64,000 bases of DNA from Spongilla lacustris. Its lineage: Eukaryota > Porifera > Demospongiae > Spongillida > Spongillidae. Shown here in pieces: positions 21,765-33,400 of the stretch. The notes below the pieces were generated by a model. That model was not told the origin of the DNA and did not search any database. It was given only the letters and a program-made list of their open reading frames with translations. The stretch covers positions 13,377,540 to 13,441,539 of the forward strand of contig OX442416.1 of the NCBI GenBank assembly GCA_949361645.1, written 5' to 3'. The stretch's first letter is position 1. Each line of letters starts with the position of its first letter. The position numbers and the translations under genes are program-made.

Positions 21765-22330
21765 ATAATTTAGTGATTGCATAATTTAGTGATTGCATAG
21801 TACGTACGTATGCATAGTGATAGTAAGTGTAATTGTGATTGTAAATTATTATATAATTATATATATAGATACAAGTATACCGCATACACGTGCATGCACC
21901 TATCACATGCTCTATACATTGCATCCCATATAGCGTGACGTCAGTATGCAATACCCGTAGCGTTGCCAATCCAGTAATTCCATCATCTATGCATTAACAG
22001 TCGGCACAGATCGATTATTGAAATATTACGTAATACTGCACAAGAGCGGATACTGAATATTAAATCCGAAGTGTGCAGGGGCGGATCCAGGAATCTGGGT
22101 CGTGCACTTTTTAAGTCACAAACATAGCATAATTGCGTAGTAACAGATATATTATTTGCTTCCAAGTCTTCCTGTACGGAATGTATTGCTTCGTTTTTGA
22201 ACGGACCGATTGATATATAATAGTGACCACTAGTGGTCCCCAGTCCGTTATTTATTGATTAGAAGTAGGATCCGAAGTAGGTCTAGCTAGCTAGCTAATT
22301 GGCTTTCATGCCAGACTATAACTTTCCAGA
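21765..22330. other. GPCR 3' flank; no gene seen
   Basis: Contains the duplicated GPCR upstream block (21999-22065) and a GGGGCGGATCCAGG motif (22079-22092), a relative of GGATCCGCCC at 34165. This motif is probably a transposon end. Confidence 0.4.
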
Positions 22331-22335
22331 TCTAT

Positions 22336-22443
22336 TGTAACGACGCTAATCCGCTGCTATCAAGAACGCGCACCAAAAAGGACAGAATCCCAAATCATCA
22401 TCATTCTACGCATGCGCAATGCAATGTACATGTACATGTTACA
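22336..22443 (-). repeat. 3' LTR of the Ty3-type element
   Basis: 108 bp, TG...CA, with ATGTACATGTACATG near its U3 edge. It is unusually short for a Ty3 element. Confidence 0.95.
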
Positions 22444-22482
22444 TAATTCCCCTCTTCTTTGAGAATACGTCCACGTATTCAT

Positions 22483-24092
22483 TCAATGTTTGATGTAGTT
22501 TCCATAGCGTACTGGTTCTTGTCTTTGTCTGGTAGGGTATCGGTGTTGCTGTTGCTCATCAACTTGCACATCGTCTTGGTTTTCTTCAGGCTGATCTTGA
22601 TTGTGAATATCTGGTTGATCTGCTGGAAGCTCTTCGGGGGTCGGTGTTTCTCTGTACTCTACTTGGGCATCTGGGGCTAGGTCAGCTGTGGTTGTTTGAC
22701 AATCCACAACCCCCCTCACTTCCTGTCCCACTTCTTGATGTTCTGGTATTAAGGTTTGTGGCCTAAGCTGTTGTGGTGCTTTTGGCATTTCCACCACAAT
22801 TTCTTCTTCTTCCTCCTCTTCCTCTTGCACAGGGGTTTGGGAATTGGTTTGCAACAACTCCGAAGGTATCATTGGATCCTGTGGAGGATTAAGGCAGTCC
22901 ATCCTTACTCCAGGTACACAGCGTTTCAGGCGATCAAAATGGACAATCTGCCTATTCCTTTTCTTAGCAGTGTGTTGAATCCGGTACGTTACATCAGAGA
23001 GCTTTTTCAGAATCCGGTATGGCCCTTGCCAACTTCGGTGAAACTTCCGGCAGTAACCTCGTTTTCTTGGAATAGCTGGGTTCCACAGCCATACTAGCTC
23101 ACCTTCTTCAAGTGTATTTCCATGGATCTTCCTGTCGTAATATGTCTTTTGTCTCTTCTGCTCCTGACCTGTCTTTTCCCGGACTTTCTGAAAGGTAGCC
23201 TCCAATCTATCCTGTACCTCAGTCACATAGTCACAAAGTGAGTGCTTTTCTTTGGATCCCGATCCAAAAATTATATCAACCGGTAGCCTGGCTTCATATC
23301 CATGCATGAGCAGGAAGGGTGTGTACCCTGTGGTTGAGTGTACACTAGTGTTATATGCAAAACATGCCATTTTTAAATGCTTGTCCCAATCAAAATGGTG
23401 ATCCTGAAGTGAAGTAGCCAAAATGTCAACTAGGGTTCTATTAAATCTTTCTATCTCCCCATTGCACGCTGGATGGTAGGGTGTTGTCCTAGTTTTGACA
23501 ATTTCCATTATCGTACACAACTCCTTAATTAAGCGGGATTCAAACTGGGGTCCTTGGTCGGAGTGTAGCTGCTCCGGGAACCCTTTATCACAGAAGTATT
23601 CGTCAACCAAAATTCTTGCAACAGTAGAGGCCTCTTGGTTTGGAACTGCAAAGGCAGCCATATACTTTGTAAAATGGTCACCAACGACAAGTATGTACTG
23701 GTTCCCTTCATCTGTTTCTGGTAAGGGTCCAAGGAAATCCATTCCAACCATTTGCATGGGGTAACCCACTGTGATGGGATTTAGTGGTGCTCTGTTCTTT
23801 GGTGCCATTGTCTTCCTTGCTGCACAATCCTTGCAGGTGTTACAGTAGATCTTAACATCTTTCTGATGGCCCGGCCAGTAGAAACGTTCTCGTAGCTTCT
23901 TCAATGTCTTTTCCTCCCCCAAATGTCCTCCAAATGGTCCATCATGCAATTGCCTCAACACTTCTGTACGTTGCAGCTTTGGAACAATGAGCTGCAATCT
24001 TGAACTGAGACCATCCTGACTCTCAAAGCGACGATGTAACACTCCATCTTCCAGCACCAATAGCTCCCACTGTTGGCAGAGTCCTCTAGTAG
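22483..24092 (-). CDS. Retrotransposon integrase region
   Basis: An open minus-strand frame of about 525 codons. It shows an H2C2 zinc domain (HDGPFGGHLG, CNTCKDC), a catalytic core with MDFLGPLPE, HSDQGPQFES and NGEIERFNRT supplying Asp, Asp and Glu, a GPY/F motif (SWQGPYRIL), and a Glu-rich C-terminal tail ending in a YPTRQRQEP motif common in Ty3-type integrases. No chromodomain is seen. Upstream, the frame can be followed back through LCQQWELLVLEDGVLHRR, normally the RNase H-integrase linker, to the deletion junction. It would be produced only as part of a larger polyprotein, which this copy cannot make. Confidence 0.9.
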
Positions 24093-24106
24093 CCTGACTA
24101 TGGCCT

Positions 24107-25813
24107 CTAATTTGTTGAAGGTTGTATCACTCTTCGGTCAAGCATCTCTTGCACCAGTTTCTGACACTCTCCCCGTTGGAACACAGGAATCCGTCTGGCT
24201 CGTTGATGAACAGGTGCTGCACTTCCAGTATTAATCCTGTGCTGCAGCAATGTTGTCTTTCCAATGTCACTCTTTGCTTCTGGAAAGACATCAGCATATT
24301 TTATAAACAGAGCATAGATTTGACGCTTCTGTTCCCATGTCAGCTCTGGAGTGAGTGTCTCTATCAGCTTCCACAAAGCCTGCTTTTTCTTTCCGGATAT
24401 CTTGAGGTCATCTATTTGTGGCTCCTGCACATCTTCTGCCACCTTCAAACTACCCACCAATAACGCTTGGCTAGTGTCCATGTGCTCCATTTGTGCCACA
24501 ATGTCTCCAGCATAGATCGTAATGGTTTCTGTGCCAGGGTTTAAGACTTGTACTGGAACCACTCCTTTTTCAGGTTTTACCACAGCGTTTGCAACATGGA
24601 TTTGCTTCTTTATACGGCTGGATGCCGCTTCTAAAATCCATGTACCCTTCTGTAATTCACCATGTGCCATCCCTAGCACTTGCACCTCATGCTTAGCGGA
24701 TATACGAACTGTCTCCTTAATACTAACAGTAACAGAGGTAAGCAATTGTACTGAGTTTAAACTTGAACCCTGGGACTCACTGCATTTTTGCTTCTGTTGT
24801 AATGGAAGGGTCACCCCTCTGCTCTTGATAAAACAGTCTCCTTGAGCTGGGTCAAGAACACAGCCGCACGCTTGAATAAAGTCCAATCCCAGGAGTGCTT
24901 CCATTGGCAATTTATCCATGACTATTACGGGATGATGAAACTCCTCCCTGCCCAATCTTATTACTGCATTCCTTGCTCCTTTAACCATCAACGGCTCTCC
25001 TGAGGCACTCACTAATCGTTCTTGTCCACTCCAAGGTACTAGTTCACAACCTTCTGCTTCCTCCCAAATGTCCTGCCTGAAAACTGACACGTCTGCTCCT
25101 GTGTCCAACAAGTAACATATTGGTCGATTCCCCAAATACCCACTGATAAAGCAATTATTAATCTTTACTGAGGGGACAGTGAGAATTCTAGGTGCTGTGT
25201 TCTGCCCAAACCCCTCCTTTTCACAGTGATAGTTGTAATTGTTGTTAACACCTTTTACACCCCTGCAATACTTAGCAATATGTCCAGGTCTGCCACACTT
25301 GAAAAAGCTAACTCGCTGACCTCGTTCTTGCTTGCCGTTATCTGCCTGAGAGTTGGTGGCCTTTTCCAAACAACGCAGGCGTTCTTCATGGTTGTCCAAC
25401 TTCCCTTTAATTGAAGAAAAGTTATCCTCTTGAGATACCTTGAGTTCTGAAATACCATTCAGTACCTGTTGCATACTGACAGCCATAGTGCCTGCAGCTT
25501 CCACTGGGTTGACAGCTTTTGGCTTCTTCACTGTTTGGTTGATGCTATCCAAGCGCGTTGCTTCCCGTACGGCCTCGTCGAGTGTCTTGGGTGCGCTCCT
25601 ACGTACTCCAACAGCAAGGTCAGCGTCTTCTTCAAGCAGAGTAAGAAATCGGGAAAGAGCGAACCCTTCAGCTAGGCCATCGGAGCTAGGATGGGCGCGA
25701 GCAGCAAGTTCTTTGATGTTTTCAGCAACCGTAGCCCAGTCTTCACCTCCTTTTCTCTGGTACGCAAAAAGTTTTTCCTGATACAGCAGCTGTCTTGATT
25801 CCGGTTCGAATCG
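24107..25813 (-). CDS. Retrotransposon gag C-terminus, protease and start of RT
   Basis: The minus-strand frame contains the gag C-terminal part, a zinc knuckle KCGRPGHIAKYC whose first Cys reads Phe (FFKC), and an aspartic protease with the active-site motif LLDTGADVSVF. It then reaches the leader of reverse transcriptase (HQRARRIP, VQEMLDRRVIQPS), where it stops. RT catalytic motifs (YxDD) are absent. Upstream, the frame joins the gag N-terminal part through an in-frame TGA at 25814-25816. Confidence 0.85.
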   Translation of the reverse strand, partial: RFEPESRQLLYQEKLFAYQRKGGEDWATVAENIKELAARAHPSSDGLAEGFALSRFLTLLEEDADLAVGVRRSAPKTLDEAVREATRLDSINQTVKKPKAVNPVEAAGTMAVSMQQVLNGISELKVSQEDNFSSIKGKLDNHEERLRCLEKATNSQADNGKQERGQRVSFFKCGRPGHIAKYCRGVKGVNNNYNYHCEKEGFGQNTAPRILTVPSVKINNCFISGYLGNRPICYLLDTGADVSVFRQDIWEEAEGCELVPWSGQERLVSASGEPLMVKGARNAVIRLGREEFHHPVIVMDKLPMEALLGLDFIQACGCVLDPAQGDCFIKSRGVTLPLQQKQKCSESQGSSLNSVQLLTSVTVSIKETVRISAKHEVQVLGMAHGELQKGTWILEAASSRIKKQIHVANAVVKPEKGVVPVQVLNPGTETITIYAGDIVAQMEHMDTSQALLVGSLKVAEDVQEPQIDDLKISGKKKQALWKLIETLTPELTWEQKRQIYALFIKYADVFPEAKSDIGKTTLLQHRINTGSAAPVHQRARRIPVFQRGECQKLVQEMLDRRVIQPSTN

Positions 25814-26145
25814 TCACGTGAGAATTTCAACAACCCCATCGAAGTCTTTCTTTGTGTCCTCATCGATGACCTCAAACGCGCGTGCTGCTTGGCCACTCAG
25901 TTTGGCTTCCAACCATATCAGCTTTTCTGAAGTCTCCCACGAGTATAGCTCTGCTAACCGTTGAAACTTCCGGAGCCATATTGTCCAATCCCCGGCACCC
26001 GAGAATTCAGTTGGCTGGATGACTGGGCCCCGCTTCTTTTGCTCCGCGTTTGAAGCACCATGCGATACGGTTTGAGTCTGCTCTGCGTTTGAAGCACCAC
26101 GCGATACAGTTTGGGTCTCGACTTGGTTTGAACCTTGATCCATCC
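25814..26145 (-). pseudogene. Retrotransposon gag N-terminus, ended by TGA
   Basis: The frame starts MDQGSNQVETQ, carries two copies of a QTVS(R/H)GASNAEQ repeat, then a gag-like helical region (GDWTIWLRKFQRLAELYSW). A TGA (minus strand, 25816-25814) interrupts the frame, which then continues with RFEPESRQLLYQ. The codon is in the context ACG|TGA|CGA, and a CGA is the likely ancestor (C-to-T at a CpG). The next codon is also CGA. Confidence 0.8.
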
Positions 26146-26162
26146 TGCCGACTATACGCCAA

Positions 26163-26270
26163 TGTAACGACGCTAATCCGCTGCTATCAAGAACGCGCAC
26201 CAAAAAGGACAGAATCCCTAATCATCATCATTCTACGCATGCGCAATGCAATGTACATGTACATGTTACA
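26163..26270 (-). repeat. 5' LTR of the Ty3-type element
   Basis: Same as the other LTR except one base (CCCTAATC versus CCCAAATC on the plus strand). Confidence 0.95.
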
Positions 26271-26279
26271 CTATCATCG

Positions 26280-26379
26280 CTAAACAGTGCCGGTGTCACA
26301 GGCATATATACGGGTCCCCCCTCCCCCCCCATTTTGGGTACGGGGGGACCCATATGCCTAGGCAACTGGGTCCCCCCCG
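26280..26379. repeat. Palindromic GGGTCCCCCC repeat at gap edge
   Basis: GGGTCCCCCCTCCCCCCC and GGGTACGGGGGGACCCA flank a short spacer, then CTGGGTCCCCCC runs into the gap. Self-complementary poly-C/G ends like these probably caused the assembly break. Confidence 0.6.
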
Positions 26380-26579
26380 NNNNNNNNNNNNNNNNNNNNN
26401 NNNNNNNNNNNNNNNNNNNNNNNNNNNNNNNNNNNNNNNNNNNNNNNNNNNNNNNNNNNNNNNNNNNNNNNNNNNNNNNNNNNNNNNNNNNNNNNNNNNN
26501 NNNNNNNNNNNNNNNNNNNNNNNNNNNNNNNNNNNNNNNNNNNNNNNNNNNNNNNNNNNNNNNNNNNNNNNNNNNNNNN
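26380..26579. other. Assembly gap (200 N)
   Basis: Exactly 200 unknown bases, a typical scaffold placeholder; the true length is unknown. Frames running through it are meaningless. Confidence 0.98.
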
Positions 26580-27245
26580 TTTGGCTCCAAATCACGTATT
26601 TAATAACCGCCATTTTCTCCCATAGATTTTCTCCCTCCTCACACTCCCTAATACATGTACATGTACATGTAGTGGTTGGCCTGGGGCAGTGGGGTTGTGG
26701 TCCAGTACATGTGTACATGCAGGCATCACCTGCTGTTTTGATTGTGTGGGGAGTTTTGTAAACTGGGTATTTGTAACTTAGTTCCAGGGCGTGTTGGGTG
26801 ATACTTGTAGAGCTTATCAGTGTGTTCTGATTACATGTATGTGGGAATATTTCCTCTTGGGCAGATACAGTTATTTGCCTTTACTACTCAACACCTTTCT
26901 CAAAGCTTCGCGTGGTCTTAAGCTTCTTGTGGTAACATGCGCTCATATTGTGTGCACAGTGTCTCTTAGCTTAAAATGGCATGACAATGCTATATATGGC
27001 ATATATGTTTTCCAATAATTAGCATAAACGCATAAGTGACCTGCCTACTAAACAGTTAAGTAGCGGCCATAATATGTGACATTTCATTTTTATGCAATAC
27101 ATGCACTCCCACCATTGTTTAGTTTTGTCTTTAAAAGTATAATCATACTTTTGTGCCTTATAGGCTGCACATTTGATTTGTTTCTCATACATGTATCTGT
27201 ACCTTCCCCTTGTCTCCCCCTTCTGACCTTATTGAATCACTCCAG
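26580..27245. other. Upstream of the ZIP gene; no exon recognised
   Basis: Missing 5' exons of the ZIP transporter (signal peptide and most of the extracellular region) may lie here or beyond the gap, but I could not identify one with confidence. Confidence 0.4.
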
Positions 27246-27362
27246 ACAAGTTTGGATGGGTTGGCTCTGCCAAAGTTCAACGAGCTTGCTTTTGTGTATG
27301 GCGTCAGCAATGGGAGTGGTCTGTGCCATGTTGGTGTAGGAGACATTGCCAATGGAAGCACT

Positions 27363-27409
<47 letters not shown>

Positions 27410-30400
27410 AGATTAGTGGAGTATGCATGTACATGTATGTGTTCTTGTGCATTTATTAGAATAACATTTCTGTAATGTGTCATGCTATCAAAGCCATAAA
27501 ATGATATCTCCTGCATTTGTAAATTGAACATCCTTTAGTTGATTTATTCATAATGTCCTGCCTATTTTGGAGCCTACATCAGTGTACATGTATAATGTCG
27601 AATGGTAGTGTTCATTAAAAAAAAAAATTGACTGCAGCTACACGTATTACACAATGCCTGTTACGCTTTAATGTGACCACTAGTACTACTGTACATACAT
27701 GTATATAGTACCTCTACATGTACATACATGTGTATGTTTATCGCACAATCCTAATGTACAGTGGTCTGCTCATCATGTCAGCCAGTTGTTGAACTGTGCG
27801 CCAGTTTTGTTGGTGACCTCAACCAGGCTGTGGAGAACCAGTGTGAGCTGGCCACCACCACCACCACCCAAGCCTGTCACCGTGGTAAGCTTCCTCCCTC
27901 CCTCCCTCCCATCACCTCACTCCCTCACTCCCTCCCTCCCTCTGAGCGTCACTTCCCTCCCATTCTCTCTCCTACATCCCCTTCATCCCACCCTCTGCCT
28001 CCCTCCTACCTCCCCTCCACCTCTCGTTCCCCCACCACCCCTCTTTATCCCTCCACCCCTCCCTCCCTCTCCCTTCTTACCTCCCTCCCTCCCCTTCCCT
28101 CACCCTTCCTCCCTTCCTTCTCCCTCACTCCATCAGCATGTTTTTATTATTGCCACTGCATACACATAACATGTACATATTTGTGCTTAAACAGGTCTGG
28201 TCATGCTGGTGGTGGTCTTGGTGCTGACCACGTTGATGTCCTTTGTACTGGCAAAGCTAGGTCAGCAGCTCAAGTGGAGGTCCAGTGGGGAAGGAGGTGG
28301 GGGTGACCTGTCCTACAAGCTCCTGAACCTTGGCCTCACTGCTCTTGGAGCCTCTGTATTGATGGACAACGTCGTGTTGCACATCGTACCTGAGGTGGAT
28401 CTGGGCACCCCTCACCAACTTTCCACCTTCTACACTGATACAATACCAGTTTGTGCTGATATACATGTACCTCCCTCCCTCCTCTCCCTCCCCCATCCTT
28501 ACCTCCCTCACTTGTCCCCTCTCCCATTACCATTCAGTGCGGAGTTGGTACTTGTGGAAGTACATGTACATGTACATGCACAGTGTGCAAAGTTATGTAA
28601 CATGTATGATTGCATTTGACCTCCCCCTCCCCCTCCCCCTCCCCCTCCCCCTCCCCCTCCCCCTCCCCCTCCCCCTCCCCCTCCCCCTCCCCCTCCCCCT
28701 CCCCCTCCCCCTCCCCCTCCCCCTCCCCCTCCCCCTCCCCCTCCCCCTCCCCCTCCCCCTCCCCCTCCCCCTCCCCCTCCCCCTCCCCCTCCCCCTCCCC
28801 CTCCCCCTCCCCCTCCCCCTCCCCCTCCCCCTCCCCCTCCCCCTCCCCCTCCCCCTCCCCCTCCCCCTCCCCCTCCCCCTCCCCCTCCCCCTCCCCCTCC
28901 CCCTCCCCCTCCCCCTCCCCCTCCCCCTCCCCCTCCCCCTCCCCCTCCCCCTCCCCCTCCCCCTCCCCCTCCCCCTCCCCCTCCCCTCCCCCTCCCCCTC
29001 CCCCTCCCCCTCCCCCTCCCCCTCCCCCTCCCCCTCCCCCTCCCCCTCCCCCTCCCCCTCCCCCTCCCCCTCCCCCTCCCCCTCCCCCTCCCCCTCCCCC
29101 TCCCCCTCCCCCTCCCCTCCCCCTCCCCCTCCCCCTCCCCCTCCCCCTCCCCCTCCCCCTCCCCCTCCCCCTCCCCCCTCCCCCTCCCCCTCCCCCTCCC
29201 CTCCCCCTCCCCCTCCCCCTCCCCCTCCCCCTCCCCCTCCCCCTCCCCCTCCCCCTCCCCCTCCCCCTCCCCCTCCCCCTCCCCCTCCCCCTCCCCCTCC
29301 CCCTCCCAGAGCCCCCAATGCAATGATGTGACTGTCATAATTCCAGTCCACACACATACACAATTATTAAAGTTTAATACATGTACATCAACTGGTTACA
29401 TATGGAATGTGCTTCAAGAATGATAAGTCGATTAATGGAAATGGTTATAGCCCACAATTACTATTAAAAGAGCAGTTAATGTTAATTTTGTAAAAGCATG
29501 GCCATTAAGTCTAAGGGAAATGATGTGCCTCTTGCTAATAGATACAGTTACATTTATAAAAGAAGCATAGAAGAGCAAAGGTGTTGGCATTTGCAAGCTA
29601 GCAGAAAGGTTTGGCTGTGGATTTGAATATATACTGTATCATACACAACATGCATGTACATGTACATGTACAAACACTGGCCAAAGTTGCCATAGACACC
29701 TCAATAACTAGGACACTTGAGGTGGGTTCCAGTGGTGTCCATATTCCACTTTGATATAGAAAAAGGAGTATACATGTATGTACACTGTATGCTGGGGTGT
29801 ATGGTATTTTTCGTTTACAGGATATTTTATGTACATGTAATGTATATAATGAGGATTACATGTACATGTACATGCATGTAAACGTGTGTAAGTATATATA
29901 TATGTATGGGGGGGGGGGGGGGGGGGGGGTTGATATTTAGTTTGGGTGTGGAGGGCTGAGGAGATTGGCCTTGGATCCAGCATAGCCCAGCCTCAGCCTG
30001 ATAATGTACCTACATGTACCATTGAAAAGAGCAATGCAATTGACATACAGATTAGGTGTTGTGTGTCATACATGTACTTATAGGCCTGGGTACTAGTTAT
30101 TATTTTAACCCAAAACCTGCTACATGTAATTGGCAATTAACGGAAACGCCCTCCCAGCAAAATTAAATTTTAACATTAATCTCAATGGAGGCATATAGTC
30201 AAAGAGCTGCCAAAACTAAAAGGCTTTTTTTATGGCTGGCAATCGTTACTATGACATACATGTACGGCACAGCTGCTATTGTCATAATTAAGCACACTTT
30301 TCGACCTGCCTAAATTCAAAATGTCGAGTATGTTATTGTACAGTTTCTACAGAATCTATGTTGCCTAACTGTATTAAAATGACTTCGCAAATGCCTCATA

Positions 30401-33400
30401 TTCGTAGGCCTCATTCGCTGAGAAAGGTTAGCATTGCAGTATTTTTTTTTAACCAGCAGGAGTAATAAATATGGTTACATGTATGTGCAAAATTTCATCA
30501 ATCTCATCCTATTCTAAACAGAGCCACGAACAAAATGATGGTGATGGTGATGGTGGCCATGATGACCTCAATCAAGAGGTGACCCTCCCCCACAGGTCAT
30601 GCAAGGACGATGAAGCGGGGGCCACCATAGTGCACCCTCACAGGGGGCGTGATGAGGACTGCACACAGCAGAAGTATGGCTCTGTGCCATACCCTGATGA
30701 GGTGAAGGTGGAACGAAGTGAAAGACATGGAAGAGGTCGAATCAACCTTTGGGGGCAGTGTTATTAGCAAAGGGAAACCTATTGAGACTATTGATATGGT
30801 GAGTCCACTTCCTGCATCATCTACATGTGTATTTAAAAAATCTTTTTTTTTTCTTATTCAATGATCATCTTATGATGACGTGTAATAACGATTTATGCTT
30901 TACTAGGCATCGATACATGTGTATTCATTTTCTTAAAATGCTTAGATGTTTGTAAAATTTGTTGACCATGGAGTTACAGAATATTCATGCTTAAAAGCTG
31001 CAGCAGGATAGCAACCAATGGGCAACCTCACGCACAACAGTGCACATACACTGCTCGTTCACACAAGTTTACACTCCTTGTGTGAGTAACATGCGAGTTG
31101 TTAAAAAGCGAGAACTTCTTGTTGTGTATGATTTGCTGTGTACTGCACTGTCTTTAAATACATATACAGGATACAAAAGTTACCTTTTAGCTAGATGTAC
31201 GTATTGCTTTTGGTTGTTTACACAACATGTACCTCTCGATCGAGACATCAAGAAATCCTTGTGAGACTAGTACGATAATTCATGCCAACATACGACTTAC
31301 ATGTCCTACCCCCTCAACCCCACCCCAAAAATTGGCTCACATTTGAACGAGCATTTTATCGTACTCTCAAGTGCTGCTGCACGCTGTCCTTCTAAATGTT
31401 GATACGGGGTATGCCATTAATGATTACGATGATATGATCATTTTTTAAAAACATGAGCCATATTTTTTTGCTGAGGGGCGGAGGAGGTGGGGCTTAGTAC
31501 AAGGTACATGACCATTGGTGGGTTGTTTGTTGACCATCTTGTGTTTCCCATGACAACGGGATAAATAGGATAGCAGTCCCCTCTCTGATCATGGTCGTTC
31601 CCATGGAGAAGGGCACTGGAGAAGTTCCCCTTTCCTGCTCCTCATGGTGGCAGACACCCTGCACATGCTTGCAGATGGTGTGGCCCTTGGGGCCTCCATT
31701 TCCCAGAGCCTGACATTGGGACTGACCACTTCCTTAGCACTCCTCCTCCACGAGCTGCCCCACATGTTTGATAGGTGCTGTGTGTGTGTGGGGTGTGTGT
31801 GCCCATATAAAGTACCTATCCATTTATCTACTGTAAGTCATATGTTTTGGTAAAGAGATCAGCACTAATTGCATTCATATATCTTTTGGAGAATCCGAGA
31901 TTAAAAATATATATTTAAAAAAACGCCAGCATGCTGCATGTAATTACAGATACATTTAACACCGCGTCCGCGAGTAAAGTGGGAAAATTTAGGCCATTTT
32001 AGGGTGAAGTAAAAAAAGCTAAAAGATCCTCTGATGAGTATTTTTCTTTTCAAATACAGGAATGTGAAAGTACAACTCTTGAGACAACATTGAATGCATT
32101 TTGTGAGATATTATTCAACTTGCTGGATGCTATACAAATGCGGCGATATAAAAGGGGTCCATTTCGATAAAACCATATTTTATCATCATAGAAAAACGGC
32201 AATATAAGCCAAGTTGAACTTTTACACATTTCGATGCTTTTTCAATCATATGCAATGTATTTTTTTTACTATGTGCATGTGTTCTATCCAGTGATGCCGC
32301 GGTCGGCTATTATCGATCCGGTCACGTTCACGGCTAACCGTACCGGATTGTCCCGGTCACGTTCACGGACGAACACTGACCGTATCTTATATTAGCAATA
32401 CGGTCACGTTGGCCGTTTGACGGTGGCCACCAGGATCCAAGACGATCCCGGTCGATATCCGGTCGCAGTTAATAGCACAAGGTAATAACCACAGCAATTA
32501 TAAATTGTACATCCAAGGGTGGATACAGGAATAATGAAAGGGGGGGGGGGGGGGGCTTTTTCACACCTTTGAACGATAAGTGTTGCACATTTGCTTAAAC
32601 GCTCGGCTATAACAGTGTCCCCAACATCACACCTCAATATTAGCAGGTCAGTGTCTTCAAGCTTCTTTGCTTGACAGCAATTCGTGATTCATCTGATTCT
32701 GGATCCACAGCTTTGTGGCACGTGGGTTGTGGCTCATGGATCAGTTATGAATATCTCATCGTCATTAATCGCGACTTGTTTGCGTATAGTCTCGGCCCCA
32801 GACCCAACGGACGCAGCTGCGGATGGATTACATCACCGCTACGCGTCAGTAGGGTCTGGAGACACTGGCAACAATTTCGTGGCCCGAGAATGCCACGATA
32901 ATCAAATTTATCGCGCTCTTGTCACGCGCATATAGATATGAATATAAACGATAAATTAGGCTTCGTCATGCGGTAAAATGCCGGAAATGTACAGACAACG
33001 GAGATTGTCGAATTCTGCATAGCAGCTCAGCAATACATGTGCTTCCAGTGCTAAAGCGCTTCATGTACGATGCGTTTAAACGAGAACTAGTTGACAGAAT
33101 AGTTCCTAGACGCACGCTGGATGTTTATAATCATAATCTGCATGCAAGTGTTGTTTCACATCACTTGATAGATGCAGTAAAAAAGAGAGGAGCTAGGCAA
33201 GATAGAAAACGACATAGAAGCAGCGATAAGTGCAGGGGTGCATCTAGGATTTACAGCTACAACATCCCAGCCTACAGCCTACAGGCAGTTGGAAGAGGTC
33301 ATCTTCACAGTTAGCAGCTGCTGGTACTTTATCACCATCTGTGTCGGTAAGACGTTGCAACAAACACCTCCATACATGGATGTTTTATCTCAATTTCATC

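Larger units (their letters stand above)
22336..26270 (-). mobile_element. Ty3-type LTR retrotransposon, young, RT-deleted
   Basis: Two 108-bp LTRs (22336-22443, 26163-26270) start TGTAAC and end GTTACA and differ at one position. They are flanked by a 4-bp duplication CTAT (22332-22335, 26271-26274). On the minus strand the order is 5' LTR, primer-binding region beginning TTGGCG, gag (26145 downwards), a CCHC-like knuckle, an aspartic protease, the start of reverse transcriptase, then integrase, a purine tract AAAGAAGAGGGGAATTA (22444-22460) and the 3' LTR. Most of reverse transcriptase and all of RNase H are missing at the junction near 24090-24130. This makes the copy non-autonomous despite its youth. 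Confidence 0.95.

Noticed and set aside
26228..26761. ORFs containing runs of unknown residues
   Set aside because: They read through the 200-base assembly gap.
28453..29363. Pro-Leu, Pro-Ser and Gly-Arg/Gly-Glu ORFs of up to 292 codons
   Set aside because: A hexamer repeat without stops leaves all frames open. The array is intronic in the ZIP gene.
31560..31856. ZIP exon extended to the GT at 31775
   Set aside because: It shifts the frame and creates an immediate stop in the next exon. The family sequence HELPH-x-x-GD requires the join after TTTG at 31770.
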